Positions 28,141-35,685 of a DNA stretch of 38,941 nt are shown piece after piece (position 1 is the first letter of the stretch; each line of letters begins with the position of its first letter). The notes below the pieces were generated by a model. That model made no database searches, was not told the DNA's origin, and was given only the letters and a program-made list of their open reading frames with translations. The DNA lies in the IMG/VR virus record IMGVR_UViG_3300042562_001413, positions 1 through 38,941 of that record; one strand, 5' to 3'. Source of the stretch: a virus. The translations under genes and the position numbers were made by a program.

Positions 28141-29085
28141 TTATTGGTGTGTAGGATTATTAATACTACTTGATGTATTAATTCCTCTATGAAGTCTTGG
28201 ATTATAAGGAGCATAACTCATAAACATATTATAATAATTATGGTATTGAGCTCTTCTATTCATTACAAAGACTTTTTGCATTTCTGCAAAATCTGGTGTA
28301 TTAACAAATGATAATGCATTATTTCTTGCAGGTCTTAAACGTGCTTCAACTAATTGCAATTGAGGAGATACTTGTTCTCCTTGCCAAATCATATTTTCTA
28401 ATATTCTTTGCTTTAATGCATATTCATAATATTCATTACAAAGAGGTTGATCTAGAACTAATAAATCTCCATCAGGTGATTCCATTGCTCCTTGATAACT
28501 TATATAAACTCTACCACTATTAAAATTAGTAAGTAAAAAACCATCAACTATTTGAGCAATGTCTGGAGCTTGTGCTGCCAAATCAGGACAAAAACAACTT
28601 TTCTGATTTATATCTTGAATTTTTAATTGAGTCCAAGTACTATAAGTTCTATATTGATTTGGAGAAATCCTTTGAACTAATTGATAACTATTTTTATCTT
28701 CACATGTTTGAACTACACATACATCAGCACATCCTGTTCCTGTACTACATGAAGCAACTTCACCTGGTGCTGGTACATATGGTACATCATTAAAAGTTTC
28801 AACGTGTGTACCTGAAGGCATTGATGCATTGATATGATACTCACCACAAAGAAATGCATAATTGATATATGCAAAATCTCTAGGTAATTGAGCTCTACCA
28901 TGTTCTACATCAATTATAGTTTCCTTAGTTCTATGTATTTTTAAACCAAGTTCATAATTAATTCTAGTAGCAACTTTAATTAACTGTTGTGGTTCAATCA
29001 ATCCTTCTAATGAATAAGATGCAAAGTCAACTGCAACATCTTCATATAATTGACTGAATGTTCTATATTTATGTGATACTCCCAT
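28141..29085 (-). CDS. Tail tubular/adaptor protein (P22 gp4 / T7 gp11-like), 314 aa
   Basis: ATG at 29085 overlaps the TAA of the 225-residue gene by one base (TAATG). The protein is mixed alpha/beta. It has a helical N-terminus (LYEDVAVDFASYSLEG, then QQLIKVATRINYELGLKIH). A central Cys-rich insert lies near residues 100-130. A late DGDLLVLDQPLCNEYYEYAL segment precedes a long helix. That helical-bundle layout, together with placement between a ring protein and the gp10-like hub, matches crAss-like tail tubular proteins. These sit under the portal and connect it to the hub. The C-terminal 50 residues are Asn/Tyr/Arg-rich and probably extended. The homology call is from pattern and synteny, and the exact ring assignment is uncertain. 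Confidence 0.7.
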   Translation of the reverse strand: MGVSHKYRTFSQLYEDVAVDFASYSLEGLIEPQQLIKVATRINYELGLKIHRTKETIIDVEHGRAQLPRDFAYINYAFLCGEYHINASMPSGTHVETFNDVPYVPAPGEVASCSTGTGCADVCVVQTCEDKNSYQLVQRISPNQYRTYSTWTQLKIQDINQKSCFCPDLAAQAPDIAQIVDGFLLTNFNSGRVYISYQGAMESPDGDLLVLDQPLCNEYYEYALKQRILENMIWQGEQVSPQLQLVEARLRPARNNALSFVNTPDFAEMQKVFVMNRRAQYHNYYNMFMSYAPYNPRLHRGINTSSSINNPTHQ

Positions 29086-29762
29086 TATCTATTTATATTT
29101 TGTTTATTATCAGAATCTTCACTTGGTATCTTCATTGTATTCATCATAACATTTATGATTTGAGATTCTATCTCAGCAAACATTGCTTCAGGTACATAGA
29201 TTGGTTGTTTATATCTAGGAATACAATCATCTTTTGTATCACAATTCCAGTTTGTAACATCATCATTAAACACACCTTCAACTCTAATAGCATCCCATTC
29301 AATATTAGGTGAATAAATATATCCATCTAACCACCAGAAATATTTTGTTCTATTATATTTAAAAGATGTTGTTTTTGTCATGGATGTATATACTCCAGGA
29401 TATGTTGCTTGAAGTTCTTGTGAACTATCTATTGAGGTTACAGTACGAATGAGTGGACCCCAATAACCTTCAATCATAGAAGGTAATCTTAATTTTGTAC
29501 GTTTTATTGTACATCCGCTAGTTATTCCAGAACAACCTGCTTCTACTTTATCTACATCAATTAATTCAACATATGGAAGAGCTTTCCACACAGAGTTAAA
29601 TTTCATTAATTTGTTTAATGAATCTTGTCTCCTCATTAAAACCTGAGAAAACTTTTCTATTAAACTGTAAATATATCTATCTGTAACAAAAGAATCTTGG
29701 ACTTCAGCTTTAACCTGTCCTCTTATTCTTGATACTGCTTCTCCTATTATTATCTGTGACAT
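29085..29762 (-). CDS. Tail ring/adaptor protein, 225 aa
   Basis: The gene starts five bases after the 188-residue gene and shares one base with the 314-residue gene. The N-terminus is helical (GEAVSRIRGQVKAEVQDSF, then IYSLIEKFSQVLMRRQDS), as in head-tail connector proteins that insert helices at the portal interface. The centre is beta-rich, with aromatic residues (KYFWWLDGYIYSP) and four Cys residues in two pairs. The last 35 residues are helical then polar. In crAss-like genomes a protein of this size and pattern stands immediately before the gp4-like tubular protein. It is most likely one of the ring proteins of the tail collar. No enzymatic motif was seen. The structural role is likely; which ring it forms cannot be told from sequence. 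Confidence 0.65.
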   Translation of the reverse strand: MSQIIIGEAVSRIRGQVKAEVQDSFVTDRYIYSLIEKFSQVLMRRQDSLNKLMKFNSVWKALPYVELIDVDKVEAGCSGITSGCTIKRTKLRLPSMIEGYWGPLIRTVTSIDSSQELQATYPGVYTSMTKTTSFKYNRTKYFWWLDGYIYSPNIEWDAIRVEGVFNDDVTNWNCDTKDDCIPRYKQPIYVPEAMFAEIESQIINVMMNTMKIPSEDSDNKQNINR

Positions 29763-29767
29763 TATGT

Positions 29768-30334
29768 TTATGTTTCAAATTCATTATAAAACTCTAATTC
29801 TTTTTTGGTTTCTTCTGTATTCATATCATATAAATGAGCCACTCTATATTTGTTTTTCATTACAACATATTTAGTCCAGCTTTCTGGATATGTTTTAGCT
29901 ACTGATCTTTTAAATTCTCTACAAGCTACAAATCTCCATAACTCTCTATTTTTAAATCTATATTTTGTTGACCAGTTAGTATAAAATATTTTACCCAAGT
30001 TACCGTCAGTTTCCCAATTTTTGTTTTGCAAAACTTTACCGTATTGTTGAGATAGTGCATAGTTTGTATTTACCGTTTTAGAAGAAGGACATGTGCCAAT
30101 AAACAAATATCCTAATGAGTCAGGTAACTCCACACCATCTCTATTTTTAATTACTGCTTCCCATAAGTTTGTATTATAAAGCTTTATTATTTTTTTTAAC
30201 TTATTATTATCTATACTATAATATAAAGGGTTTTTTTCCTTAAATTCCTTTATAGTTTCTTCATTTAATAAACCTAATCTTTTTTCTCTGTATCTTGGTG
30301 CCTTTAAATCTGGTTTTCTAAAATTGTTTATCAT
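29768..30334 (-). CDS. crAss-type conserved protein of unknown function, 188 aa
   Basis: Small basic protein with an N-terminal APRYREKR segment, a helical Lys-rich part (residues about 25-65) and a dense C-terminal half rich in Trp, Tyr, Arg and Lys (GKIFYTNWSTKYRFKNREL, then ELWRFVACREF). I recognise the pattern as one conserved next to the tail block in crAss-like phages, but I know of no function. The base-rich, aromatic surface would suit nucleic-acid binding, though this is only a guess. It starts 58 bases after the phosphoesterase gene and ends five bases before the ring gene, so it belongs to the tail transcription unit. There is no signal peptide or membrane segment. Confidence 0.7.
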   Translation of the reverse strand: MINNFRKPDLKAPRYREKRLGLLNEETIKEFKEKNPLYYSIDNNKLKKIIKLYNTNLWEAVIKNRDGVELPDSLGYLFIGTCPSSKTVNTNYALSQQYGKVLQNKNWETDGNLGKIFYTNWSTKYRFKNRELWRFVACREFKRSVAKTYPESWTKYVVMKNKYRVAHLYDMNTEETKKELEFYNEFET

Positions 30335-30392
30335 ACACTTATATTTATAATTTACAAAAAAAAGACCACTTAATGAAATTTAAGTTGCTTCT

Positions 30393-31598
30393 TTATACTG
30401 ATTGATGAGTTAATTCACATATGATGCCTAGAATTGGATCTTGTAATTCTAATTTACCTGATCTTCTATTGCCAGTATATTTATTGCTATAGTGATAATA
30501 GTCTGTTTTACCTAAACTAGGAAGTGTCTTCTCTATAAATCCTGCCGTCTCATTAGATGTCATGTATTCTACTTTTCTATCAGTATGGATGTGACCCTTA
30601 TATAAAGTCCTATTCGTTGTGCTACCCCACTCTTTTGGGTATTCTGATGCATATATTAAAGGATTGTTTTTACTTGATTTATCTCCATGCTCAAATGCAT
30701 TGAAATTATTATGCCATACATGTACTTTTCTTTCTTCATACTTTATATCCCATTCTATATCTCCATCATTATAAATAGATTTAGATAGGGCATGCACCAA
30801 ATGATGAGAGGATAATCTATCATGATTACCAGGAACATATACCACTACAAGTTCTTCACAATATTGTTTTATATAATTTATAGCCCAATGCATTGCATCA
30901 AAAGCCTGCATATAAGCATCTGTTGCAGACATACAATTATCAACAGGTGTTCCACTTGTTGTTGAACCATTAAAGGTATCCATATTGATTAAGTCACCAC
31001 CTACCACAAAGTACAATACTTTAATGTTATGTGATGCAGTACCTTTGTTTAATAAGTTTTTTATTGTATCTTCAAAATCTTTATCAATGGTTTCATTTCC
31101 TTGTTTTCCAAAATGAATATCCTGTAAAGATATCACCCCGCATACATCTGCTTTATTAGAGTCATGGGGTTTTTTTATAGTATCTATTTTATAAACCTTT
31201 GGTTTCCAATTGTTTAATAAATTTATTAATAAATCTTCTTTTGTATTTTCTTTAATTTTAGTTATTAAAGCTGAAACTCTCCAATGGTCTCCCATTTGTT
31301 TATTCCAATATTGTGATAACTTCCAAACTTTTGTATCAATTTTTAAAAGTTTAATTATCTCTTCTGCTGATTTTGGTTCATATGTAAAAGAACCTGAAAT
31401 TGTTGATTCACCCTTTTCTAAATCTACAGACTCACTTATTTTAGAATCTTGTTTTTTATATACTTTTTTAAATTTACTCAGAATCTGATCTTTAATTTTA
31501 ATGTATTCTTCTTCTGATATTCCTAGTTTTGAAGCACAATAAGCTGGTGATTTTTTCCATTTTAATGACTCAAGTATTTTATTTTTTAAATAACTCAT
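30393..31598 (-). CDS. Metallophosphoesterase with HTH-like N-terminus, 401 aa
   Basis: Calcineurin-like metallophosphoesterase with its motifs in order: D160-x-H162 (QDIHFG), GGD near 198, GNHD with N258/H259/D260, HGD near 308, and GHIH with H336/H338. These residues bind two metal ions and cleave phosphoester bonds. The first 45 residues (SPAYCASKLGISEEEYIKIK) look like a small helix-turn-helix, and 75-135 are helical. The substrate cannot be read from sequence; DNA, RNA and nucleotides are all possible. The gene opens the tail block. It lies downstream of a strong terminator (31660-31692) and has a TACATTTA box 24 bases before ATG, so it may begin its own transcript. Phage copies of this family are common in this phage group, but their role is not established to my knowledge. 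Confidence 0.85.
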   Translation of the reverse strand: MSYLKNKILESLKWKKSPAYCASKLGISEEEYIKIKDQILSKFKKVYKKQDSKISESVDLEKGESTISGSFTYEPKSAEEIIKLLKIDTKVWKLSQYWNKQMGDHWRVSALITKIKENTKEDLLINLLNNWKPKVYKIDTIKKPHDSNKADVCGVISLQDIHFGKQGNETIDKDFEDTIKNLLNKGTASHNIKVLYFVVGGDLINMDTFNGSTTSGTPVDNCMSATDAYMQAFDAMHWAINYIKQYCEELVVVYVPGNHDRLSSHHLVHALSKSIYNDGDIEWDIKYEERKVHVWHNNFNAFEHGDKSSKNNPLIYASEYPKEWGSTTNRTLYKGHIHTDRKVEYMTSNETAGFIEKTLPSLGKTDYYHYSNKYTGNRRSGKLELQDPILGIICELTHQSV

Positions 31599-31659
31599 AG
31601 AACATTTTTAAATTAATTGTGTAAATGTAAATTTTTTTTTTAATATTAAAGATTAATTT

Positions 31660-31692
31660 AAAAAAAAAGAGACTGGGTTTCCCCAGCCTCTT
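31660..31692 (-). terminator. Intrinsic terminator after the Cys-rich/FN3 gene
   Basis: On the minus strand, AAGAGGCTGGG and CCCAGTCTCTT pair as an 11-bp stem around a four-base loop, followed by a run of T. One pair is G-U in minus-strand RNA but an A-C mismatch in plus-strand RNA, which fixes the direction. It lies downstream of the 186-residue gene and upstream of the phosphoesterase gene, dividing the adhesion genes from the tail block. Confidence 0.88.
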
Positions 31693-31746
31693 GCAACGCC
31701 TGTGACAGAAAACCAACAAACCGCCACTATTGTTGTTTTTTTAATA

Positions 31747-32307
31747 TTATACTGCTAGTGTAGAAAATAGTATTTCAATTGGTTTACATGATGATGAGTT
31801 ACCCACATTTACCACTTTTACTTTATATGCTGTACTAGACAAAAGATTTGTTATTGTAAAGTTAAATATGGTTGGTACAATTGGTGCAGGATTAGCTAAA
31901 ACCCAAGTGGTAGGAGCTATCTGAGTATTATAATAAATGTTTACTCCAGTGCTTCCACTCCAAGTACCATTCCATAATACTGATACACTATTACTTGTAA
32001 TAACACCCGCATATACATTGAATGGATCATGTGGTAAATCATTAGATGTACATGCTCCTAAACCATTAGATACTATCATAGCAAATTTTTGAATAATAGA
32101 ATCAAGTCTTTCACCTTTAGCTATTTGTAATAATGACCCTGCAGAACCTATTTGAAAAGAGGTTCCACAATAACTAACACATTCTGCACATTGTATATCA
32201 TCACATCTTTCACTACCAACACTACAGTCAGTATATGTACATGGACTTGTTAATGCTGTATCAGCACAACCACAATTACTACTACATTTTGAACAATTAC
32301 ATGCCAT
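31747..32307 (-). CDS. Cys-rich N-terminus plus FN3-like domain, putative virion surface protein, 186 aa
   Basis: The first 47 residues hold eleven Cys in a metallothionein-like spacing: C3, C5, C8, C12, C14, C23, C28, C35, C40, C43 and C47. A short helix (KGERLDSIIQKFAMIV) follows and resembles the DTISDVTAKLATLVC segment at the start of the 752-residue neighbour. The last 95 residues form a fibronectin type III-like beta sandwich ending STAYKVKVVNVGN...FSTL. The gene lies 18 bases after the vWA gene and before a strong terminator, so the pair ends one transcript. No signal peptide is present, which fits a virion protein made in the cytoplasm. It could be a head or tail decoration or fibre-associated protein. 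The Cys cluster could bind metal, since disulfides are unlikely in the cytoplasm. The function is inferred. Confidence 0.65.
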   Translation of the reverse strand: MACNCSKCSSNCGCADTALTSPCTYTDCSVGSERCDDIQCAECVSYCGTSFQIGSAGSLLQIAKGERLDSIIQKFAMIVSNGLGACTSNDLPHDPFNVYAGVITSNSVSVLWNGTWSGSTGVNIYYNTQIAPTTWVLANPAPIVPTIFNFTITNLLSSTAYKVKVVNVGNSSSCKPIEILFSTLAV

Positions 32308-32325
32308 CTTTATATTTTATTTAAA

Positions 32326-34584
32326 TTAACTTAAAGCACAACCATTAGTAATCAATGCATTTACAGCTGCTGTTGTATAAGCTGTATTATAATAACCACC
32401 TGTAGCTACAGCAAAATCTTGCCAAGGATATGTTACTGTTCCACCTGGTGGTGTATATGGTAATGATACACCGCCTCCTAATACAAAACACTTAATACCT
32501 TGAGTTAAACAAGTTTGTGCTAATGAAGCTAATCTTGTTATATCTGTAGCATTAAAGATATCATCATCTCCACCAGGATACTGATCTGTATAAATTATTA
32601 CATATTTAGCAACACCTGATCTAAATGAACCGGCAAATGCATTTGATTCTACAACAAAACCAATAGCCATATCTACTGGCTCTGGTGCACCACCACCCTC
32701 ACCTATTGGCCAATATGTAGGTGGAGGACCACCAACACCATTTGTACCATTATAAACTTTATTTAATTGAGTTGTAAATGATGTACTATTATTTGTAGCC
32801 ATTTTTTCTACCGCAGTAATATACTGCCATTTACTACCAACACCTGTGTTTATAACTCTTTGGTTACTTGGTAATGCAAGATAATCTGTTGATGTAGCAT
32901 AAGTTGGTGTATTATCATTTCCTTCATCAGCTAAAACTAAACCTAATCTATAATCATTACTTCCAGATGCTGACTGTATTACACTTATAGTAGATGGTAT
33001 ACCTGTTTTAATTTCGGTAATAACCTCACTCATACTTCCTGTATAATCTACTACAAACACTACATCTAATCCATTACTACATGGAACAGCTGCACTTGTA
33101 GTTGTAAATGTTACTGTATTAGTACAAACTTGTGTTTGACCACCAATTTGAACTGTTATTCTTGTTTTATATTGTGTTCCTGCAACTAACCCCGTAAATG
33201 CACGTGTTACTGTAGGACCTGGACTATTTTGTGTATATGTACTTACAACAAGATTTGTTGAAGCATTAAGAATATCTATAATATAGGTTGCTGTTGAACC
33301 TAACATATTTGTAAATGTAACAGTAGCTCCTGTTGTTGTAATTGCACTCATAACTGGTAATGGACAAGGAATAACTCCTGTGACTGATTTTACTATTGTA
33401 TCACTACATGTATCACCACCATTTGTAACACAGAATGCAATACTTGTAGTTAATGCTCCATAAGTATTTAAACCCGGTACTGAAATAGTAACTCCTGATG
33501 CAGAATTTTGTAAAGCTGTAACACTTACTGTACTAGTAATAGTAACATTATTAATATCTCTAATAGTTATAACTGTACTACCCGCACAATCATTGAATCC
33601 TACTGGAATAACAGATCCATTACCTGTTGTATTTTGAAAATTAAAATTAAGACCTGCTATTGTACCTTCACCACTTAATACATTTATTACATTATATCCA
33701 AAAGATACACTATCACAACCTGAAGGACAACAGTTAGTTTTGATACTTGAAACAGATTCATACATATCACACAATACAATCCACATGTTTTGAACTGTTT
33801 GTGCTAAATTAATAGGGGTATTATTCCAACCAGTTTTTGAACCATATGATACAGCTGAATTAGCTAATGTAGTTGTAGTTGATAATATACAAGCCTGACT
33901 AATAGCAGCATTAATTGCAGCAGGTAAACCCACTGCTGTTTCTAATGCACAATATCTTACTTCTAAAGCAAGTAATAAAACAGATATATCTGTTAATTGA
34001 CCAACATTAATTATACATGTTGGAACTACTTGCGTTTCTGCTACAGCACCTGAGCATGGTAATACACATGCTTCTAATGTTAATAATCTAGTATTATAAT
34101 TGCTTAAAGTTGAATTAATAATTACTATAGATGAAAGTATATCACAAATTTTGTTTGCTAATAAAACAGTAAAGTTATCTAAACGTAATTGTGTTACAGG
34201 ATTACCTGATGCATCATCATAGATTAAACATGCAGGCAAAGTCATCATAGGAAGGTTTGCTTGAATATATATTGAAGTAGGTCCTGCTGGTGTATTTGTC
34301 TCACATATTGCATTAACCATTTGTTGTAAAACAGGAACTAATGTAGTAGGCGTTGTACCAGGAATATTAAGACATGATAAGTCTAAACCTGTTAAGTTTG
34401 GATTAGCAGCAACCCCATCTTCAATTAAAGAACATACTAATGTAGCTAATTTGGCTGTTACATCACTTATTGTATCTCCATTACAAAGGTTTATACAACT
34501 AATATCTGGACCTTGCCAAATGACACAATTAGATGAGATACTATCACATCCATTTGTTGTATTACTTGAATTTGTTGGTATCAT
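32326..34584 (-). CDS. Ig/FN3-like and von Willebrand A domain protein, putative phage adhesin, 752 aa
   Basis: The layout is modular. Residues about 1-300 are Cys-rich and helical, with repeated Leu/Ile-rich segments each flanked by Cys (for example LDLSCLNIPG). Residues about 300-405 form an Ig-like beta domain, and about 408-500 an FN3-like domain (SAITTTGATVTFTN to VTFTTTSA). A complete vWA fold follows: FVVDYTGSMS with D513/T515/S517 as the MIDAS loop, and YTDQYPGGD with D667 as the later metal ligand. vWA domains bind protein ligands through a metal ion. A run of Gly/Pro near 615-625 lies inside the vWA region. A promoter-like pair lies just upstream and the FN3 gene follows, so both may be adsorption proteins. 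No enzyme motif is seen. The vWA call is strong, the adhesin role inferred. Confidence 0.8.
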   Translation of the reverse strand: MIPTNSSNTTNGCDSISSNCVIWQGPDISCINLCNGDTISDVTAKLATLVCSLIEDGVAANPNLTGLDLSCLNIPGTTPTTLVPVLQQMVNAICETNTPAGPTSIYIQANLPMMTLPACLIYDDASGNPVTQLRLDNFTVLLANKICDILSSIVIINSTLSNYNTRLLTLEACVLPCSGAVAETQVVPTCIINVGQLTDISVLLLALEVRYCALETAVGLPAAINAAISQACILSTTTTLANSAVSYGSKTGWNNTPINLAQTVQNMWIVLCDMYESVSSIKTNCCPSGCDSVSFGYNVINVLSGEGTIAGLNFNFQNTTGNGSVIPVGFNDCAGSTVITIRDINNVTITSTVSVTALQNSASGVTISVPGLNTYGALTTSIAFCVTNGGDTCSDTIVKSVTGVIPCPLPVMSAITTTGATVTFTNMLGSTATYIIDILNASTNLVVSTYTQNSPGPTVTRAFTGLVAGTQYKTRITVQIGGQTQVCTNTVTFTTTSAAVPCSNGLDVVFVVDYTGSMSEVITEIKTGIPSTISVIQSASGSNDYRLGLVLADEGNDNTPTYATSTDYLALPSNQRVINTGVGSKWQYITAVEKMATNNSTSFTTQLNKVYNGTNGVGGPPPTYWPIGEGGGAPEPVDMAIGFVVESNAFAGSFRSGVAKYVIIYTDQYPGGDDDIFNATDITRLASLAQTCLTQGIKCFVLGGGVSLPYTPPGGTVTYPWQDFAVATGGYYNTAYTTAAVNALITNGCALS

Positions 34585-34628
34585 AAATATTTTATTTACT
34601 ATAATGTGATAGTTTATTGTGCTCTATA

Positions 34629-34661
34629 CAATTATAATATACAAAAAATTTTATAACCAAA
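34629..34661 (-). promoter_or_regulatory. Candidate Bacteroidota-type promoter for the vWA gene
   Basis: On the minus strand TTTG (34661-34658) is followed after 21 bases by TATAATTG (34636-34629), seven of eight matches to TAnnTTTG. The ATG of the vWA gene is 44 bases further on. The spacing fits flavobacterial -33/-7 promoters. The spacer contains one arm of the inverted repeat at 34643-34689. Confidence 0.42.
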
Positions 34662-34689
34662 CAAGAAAAGTTCAGTTATAAAATTTTTT
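34643..34689. repeat. Perfect 15-bp inverted repeat, possible terminator or operator
   Basis: AAAAAATTTTATAAC at 34643-34657 is repeated exactly in inverted form at 34675-34689, around a 17-base spacer. In minus-strand RNA it folds into a hairpin ending in six U, so it may terminate the 94-residue gene upstream. It also overlaps the promoter-like pair of the vWA gene. The stem is almost all A/T, so a regulatory binding site is an alternative. Confidence 0.6.
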
Positions 34690-34713
34690 ATAAAATACTT
34701 ATGAATAAAGAAT

Positions 34714-34998
34714 TTACCCTAATGGGTTAGCAGAGGGATCTATTGGTGCAATTGTACCATCAGATAGGTTAACATTAACATCACCATATTTGTCTTGTAA
34801 TGTTTTTGCAACAGCATCCCATTCAGCCTTAATTTTAGAATATTCAACAAACATTGTTTGTTTAGCCAATTCAGCATTACCTAAATTTAAAGTAATGTTA
34901 TTAATCTTTTGTTGAACATTAACTAGATTTTCTAATTCTTCTGTTGTAAGTTTCTTAACTTCAACAGTTTTTTCTTGTGGTAACTTTGTCTTTGCCAT
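34714..34998 (-). CDS. Small coiled-coil protein of unknown function, 94 aa
   Basis: The protein MAKTKLPQEK...PSANPLG has a helical, coiled-coil-like middle (residues about 18-75, heptads of Leu, Val and Ile among Lys, Glu and Gln) and a short polar tail with a YGDVNVNLSDG segment. The frame stays open 18 codons further upstream to an ATG at 35052. That start would overlap the previous gene by 13 bases and add a basic stretch. I prefer 34998 because it follows an A-rich leader and a clear TAnnTTTG box ending 26 bases before it. Similar small coiled-coil proteins occur near fibre genes of flavobacterial phages, but I know no function for them. A minor structural or assembly protein is possible. 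Confidence 0.6.
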   Translation of the reverse strand: MAKTKLPQEKTVEVKKLTTEELENLVNVQQKINNITLNLGNAELAKQTMFVEYSKIKAEWDAVAKTLQDKYGDVNVNLSDGTIAPIDPSANPLG

Positions 34999-35023
34999 TT
35001 TTATTGGTTTATTAAATTGTTTA

Positions 35024-35052
35024 CAAATATATAATTTATTTAGGATTTCCAA
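35024..35052 (-). promoter_or_regulatory. Candidate TAnnTTTG promoter for the 94-aa gene
   Basis: On the minus strand TTTG (35052-35049) and TATATTTG (35031-35024) are separated by 17 bases, matching the flavobacterial TTG/TAnnTTTG pattern. The -33 part lies in the last codons of the 172-residue gene. The ATG at 34998 begins 26 bases downstream, which supports that start over the longer one. Confidence 0.52.
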
Positions 35053-35558
35053 AAAGTTTTATCAATTATTTTACTTCCATTGAAATTTTGAATAATCAAA
35101 CCTTTCATTGTTTCAATATGTCTTTCTGATACATTGTTTATAATATAATCTATAATTTCCTCTTTTAATAAATTTCTATAATCACCTGTTTCTACTTTAC
35201 TATTAGGATTTACATCTTTTGGCAAAGTAATCGTTCCTGCTAATGCATATTTTTGATCATTTAAAGTACCAATAAATTCATAGGTTATTTGAACAATAAC
35301 ATTAGTTGAGTTGTTAATTTCAATATTTTCTAAATCCCAACTATAAATAATTTCTGGTACAATTGGTTTTTTAAATGAAGGTTTAATAATTTTAGTAATA
35401 ACCTTAACTTCTTTACTAAGAGTTTTAGCATTTGGTTTTGCTTTAATTGGTTTTTTAATTATAGGTTTTTCAATTGGAATTTGCTTGACCACCCCCTTGA
35501 CCACCTTCTTGACCACCTCTTTTTTTGCAATAGACATTTTAGCAATTGGTTTTTTCAT
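35040..35558 (-). CDS. Lys/Pro-rich tail plus small beta domain, 172 aa, unknown function
   Basis: The first 75 residues are a highly basic, disordered-looking stretch of Lys, Pro, Ile and Val in tandem (KKVVKGVVKQ, KPIIKKPIKAKP). Part of it is encoded by a 12-base direct repeat at 35484-35517. The remaining 95 residues form a compact domain (IIYSWDLENIEI, then VIVQITYEFIGTLND) ending in helices. That part resembles a small phage domain of unknown function that I have seen near fibre genes, but I cannot name it with confidence. The gene follows a terminator and a TATATTTG box. The basic arm could bind DNA or the acidic surface of a capsid. That is a guess, and no catalytic motif is present. 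Confidence 0.65.
   Translation of the reverse strand: MKKPIAKMSIAKKEVVKKVVKGVVKQIPIEKPIIKKPIKAKPNAKTLSKEVKVITKIIKPSFKKPIVPEIIYSWDLENIEINNSTNVIVQITYEFIGTLNDQKYALAGTITLPKDVNPNSKVETGDYRNLLKEEIIDYIINNVSERHIETMKGLIIQNFNGSKIIDKTFWKS
35484..35517 (-). repeat. Three copies of a 10-base word in a 12-base period
   Basis: CTTGACCACC (plus strand) starts at 35484, 35496 and 35508. On the minus strand it encodes three K-x-V-V units in the basic arm of the 172-residue protein. Such a short in-frame repeat can expand or contract by slippage. Confidence 0.75.
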
Positions 35559-35624
35559 AACTTTATTTTTTATTTAAATTAAAATTTACCTTCTTTAATT
35601 CTATATAGTCATTATTTAATATTA

Positions 35625-35632
35625 CAAATATA
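35625..35632 (-). promoter_or_regulatory. Candidate -7 box TATATTTG for the 172-aa gene
   Basis: A perfect TATATTTG lies directly after the T-run of the terminator at 35633-35663 and 66 bases before the ATG at 35558. No TTG is present at the expected -33 position, so this is a half-match only. Confidence 0.35.
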
Positions 35633-35663
35633 ATAAAAAAAGCCACACATTTCTGCGTGGCTT
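35633..35663 (-). terminator. Intrinsic terminator after the 152-aa gene
   Basis: On the minus strand AAGCCACGC and GTGTGGCTT form a stem around a six-base loop, followed by TTTTTTT. One pair is G-U in minus-strand RNA and an A-C mismatch in the plus direction. It lies 22 bases after the stop of the 152-residue gene, as expected for its terminator. Confidence 0.85.
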
Positions 35664-35685
35664 AATTTGGGTAGAGAATGTGCTA

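Noticed and set aside
30356-30385. Possible terminator between the phosphoesterase and the 188-residue gene
   Set aside because: The stem is only six A/T-rich pairs and the eight-T run is four bases away from it. Too weak to call, and the next gene probably needs readthrough.
34999-35052. Longer start for the 94-residue gene, adding 18 codons
   Set aside because: The upstream ATG overlaps the previous gene, and the candidate promoter box would lie inside the added coding part. The start at 34998 fits better, though the longer form is not excluded.
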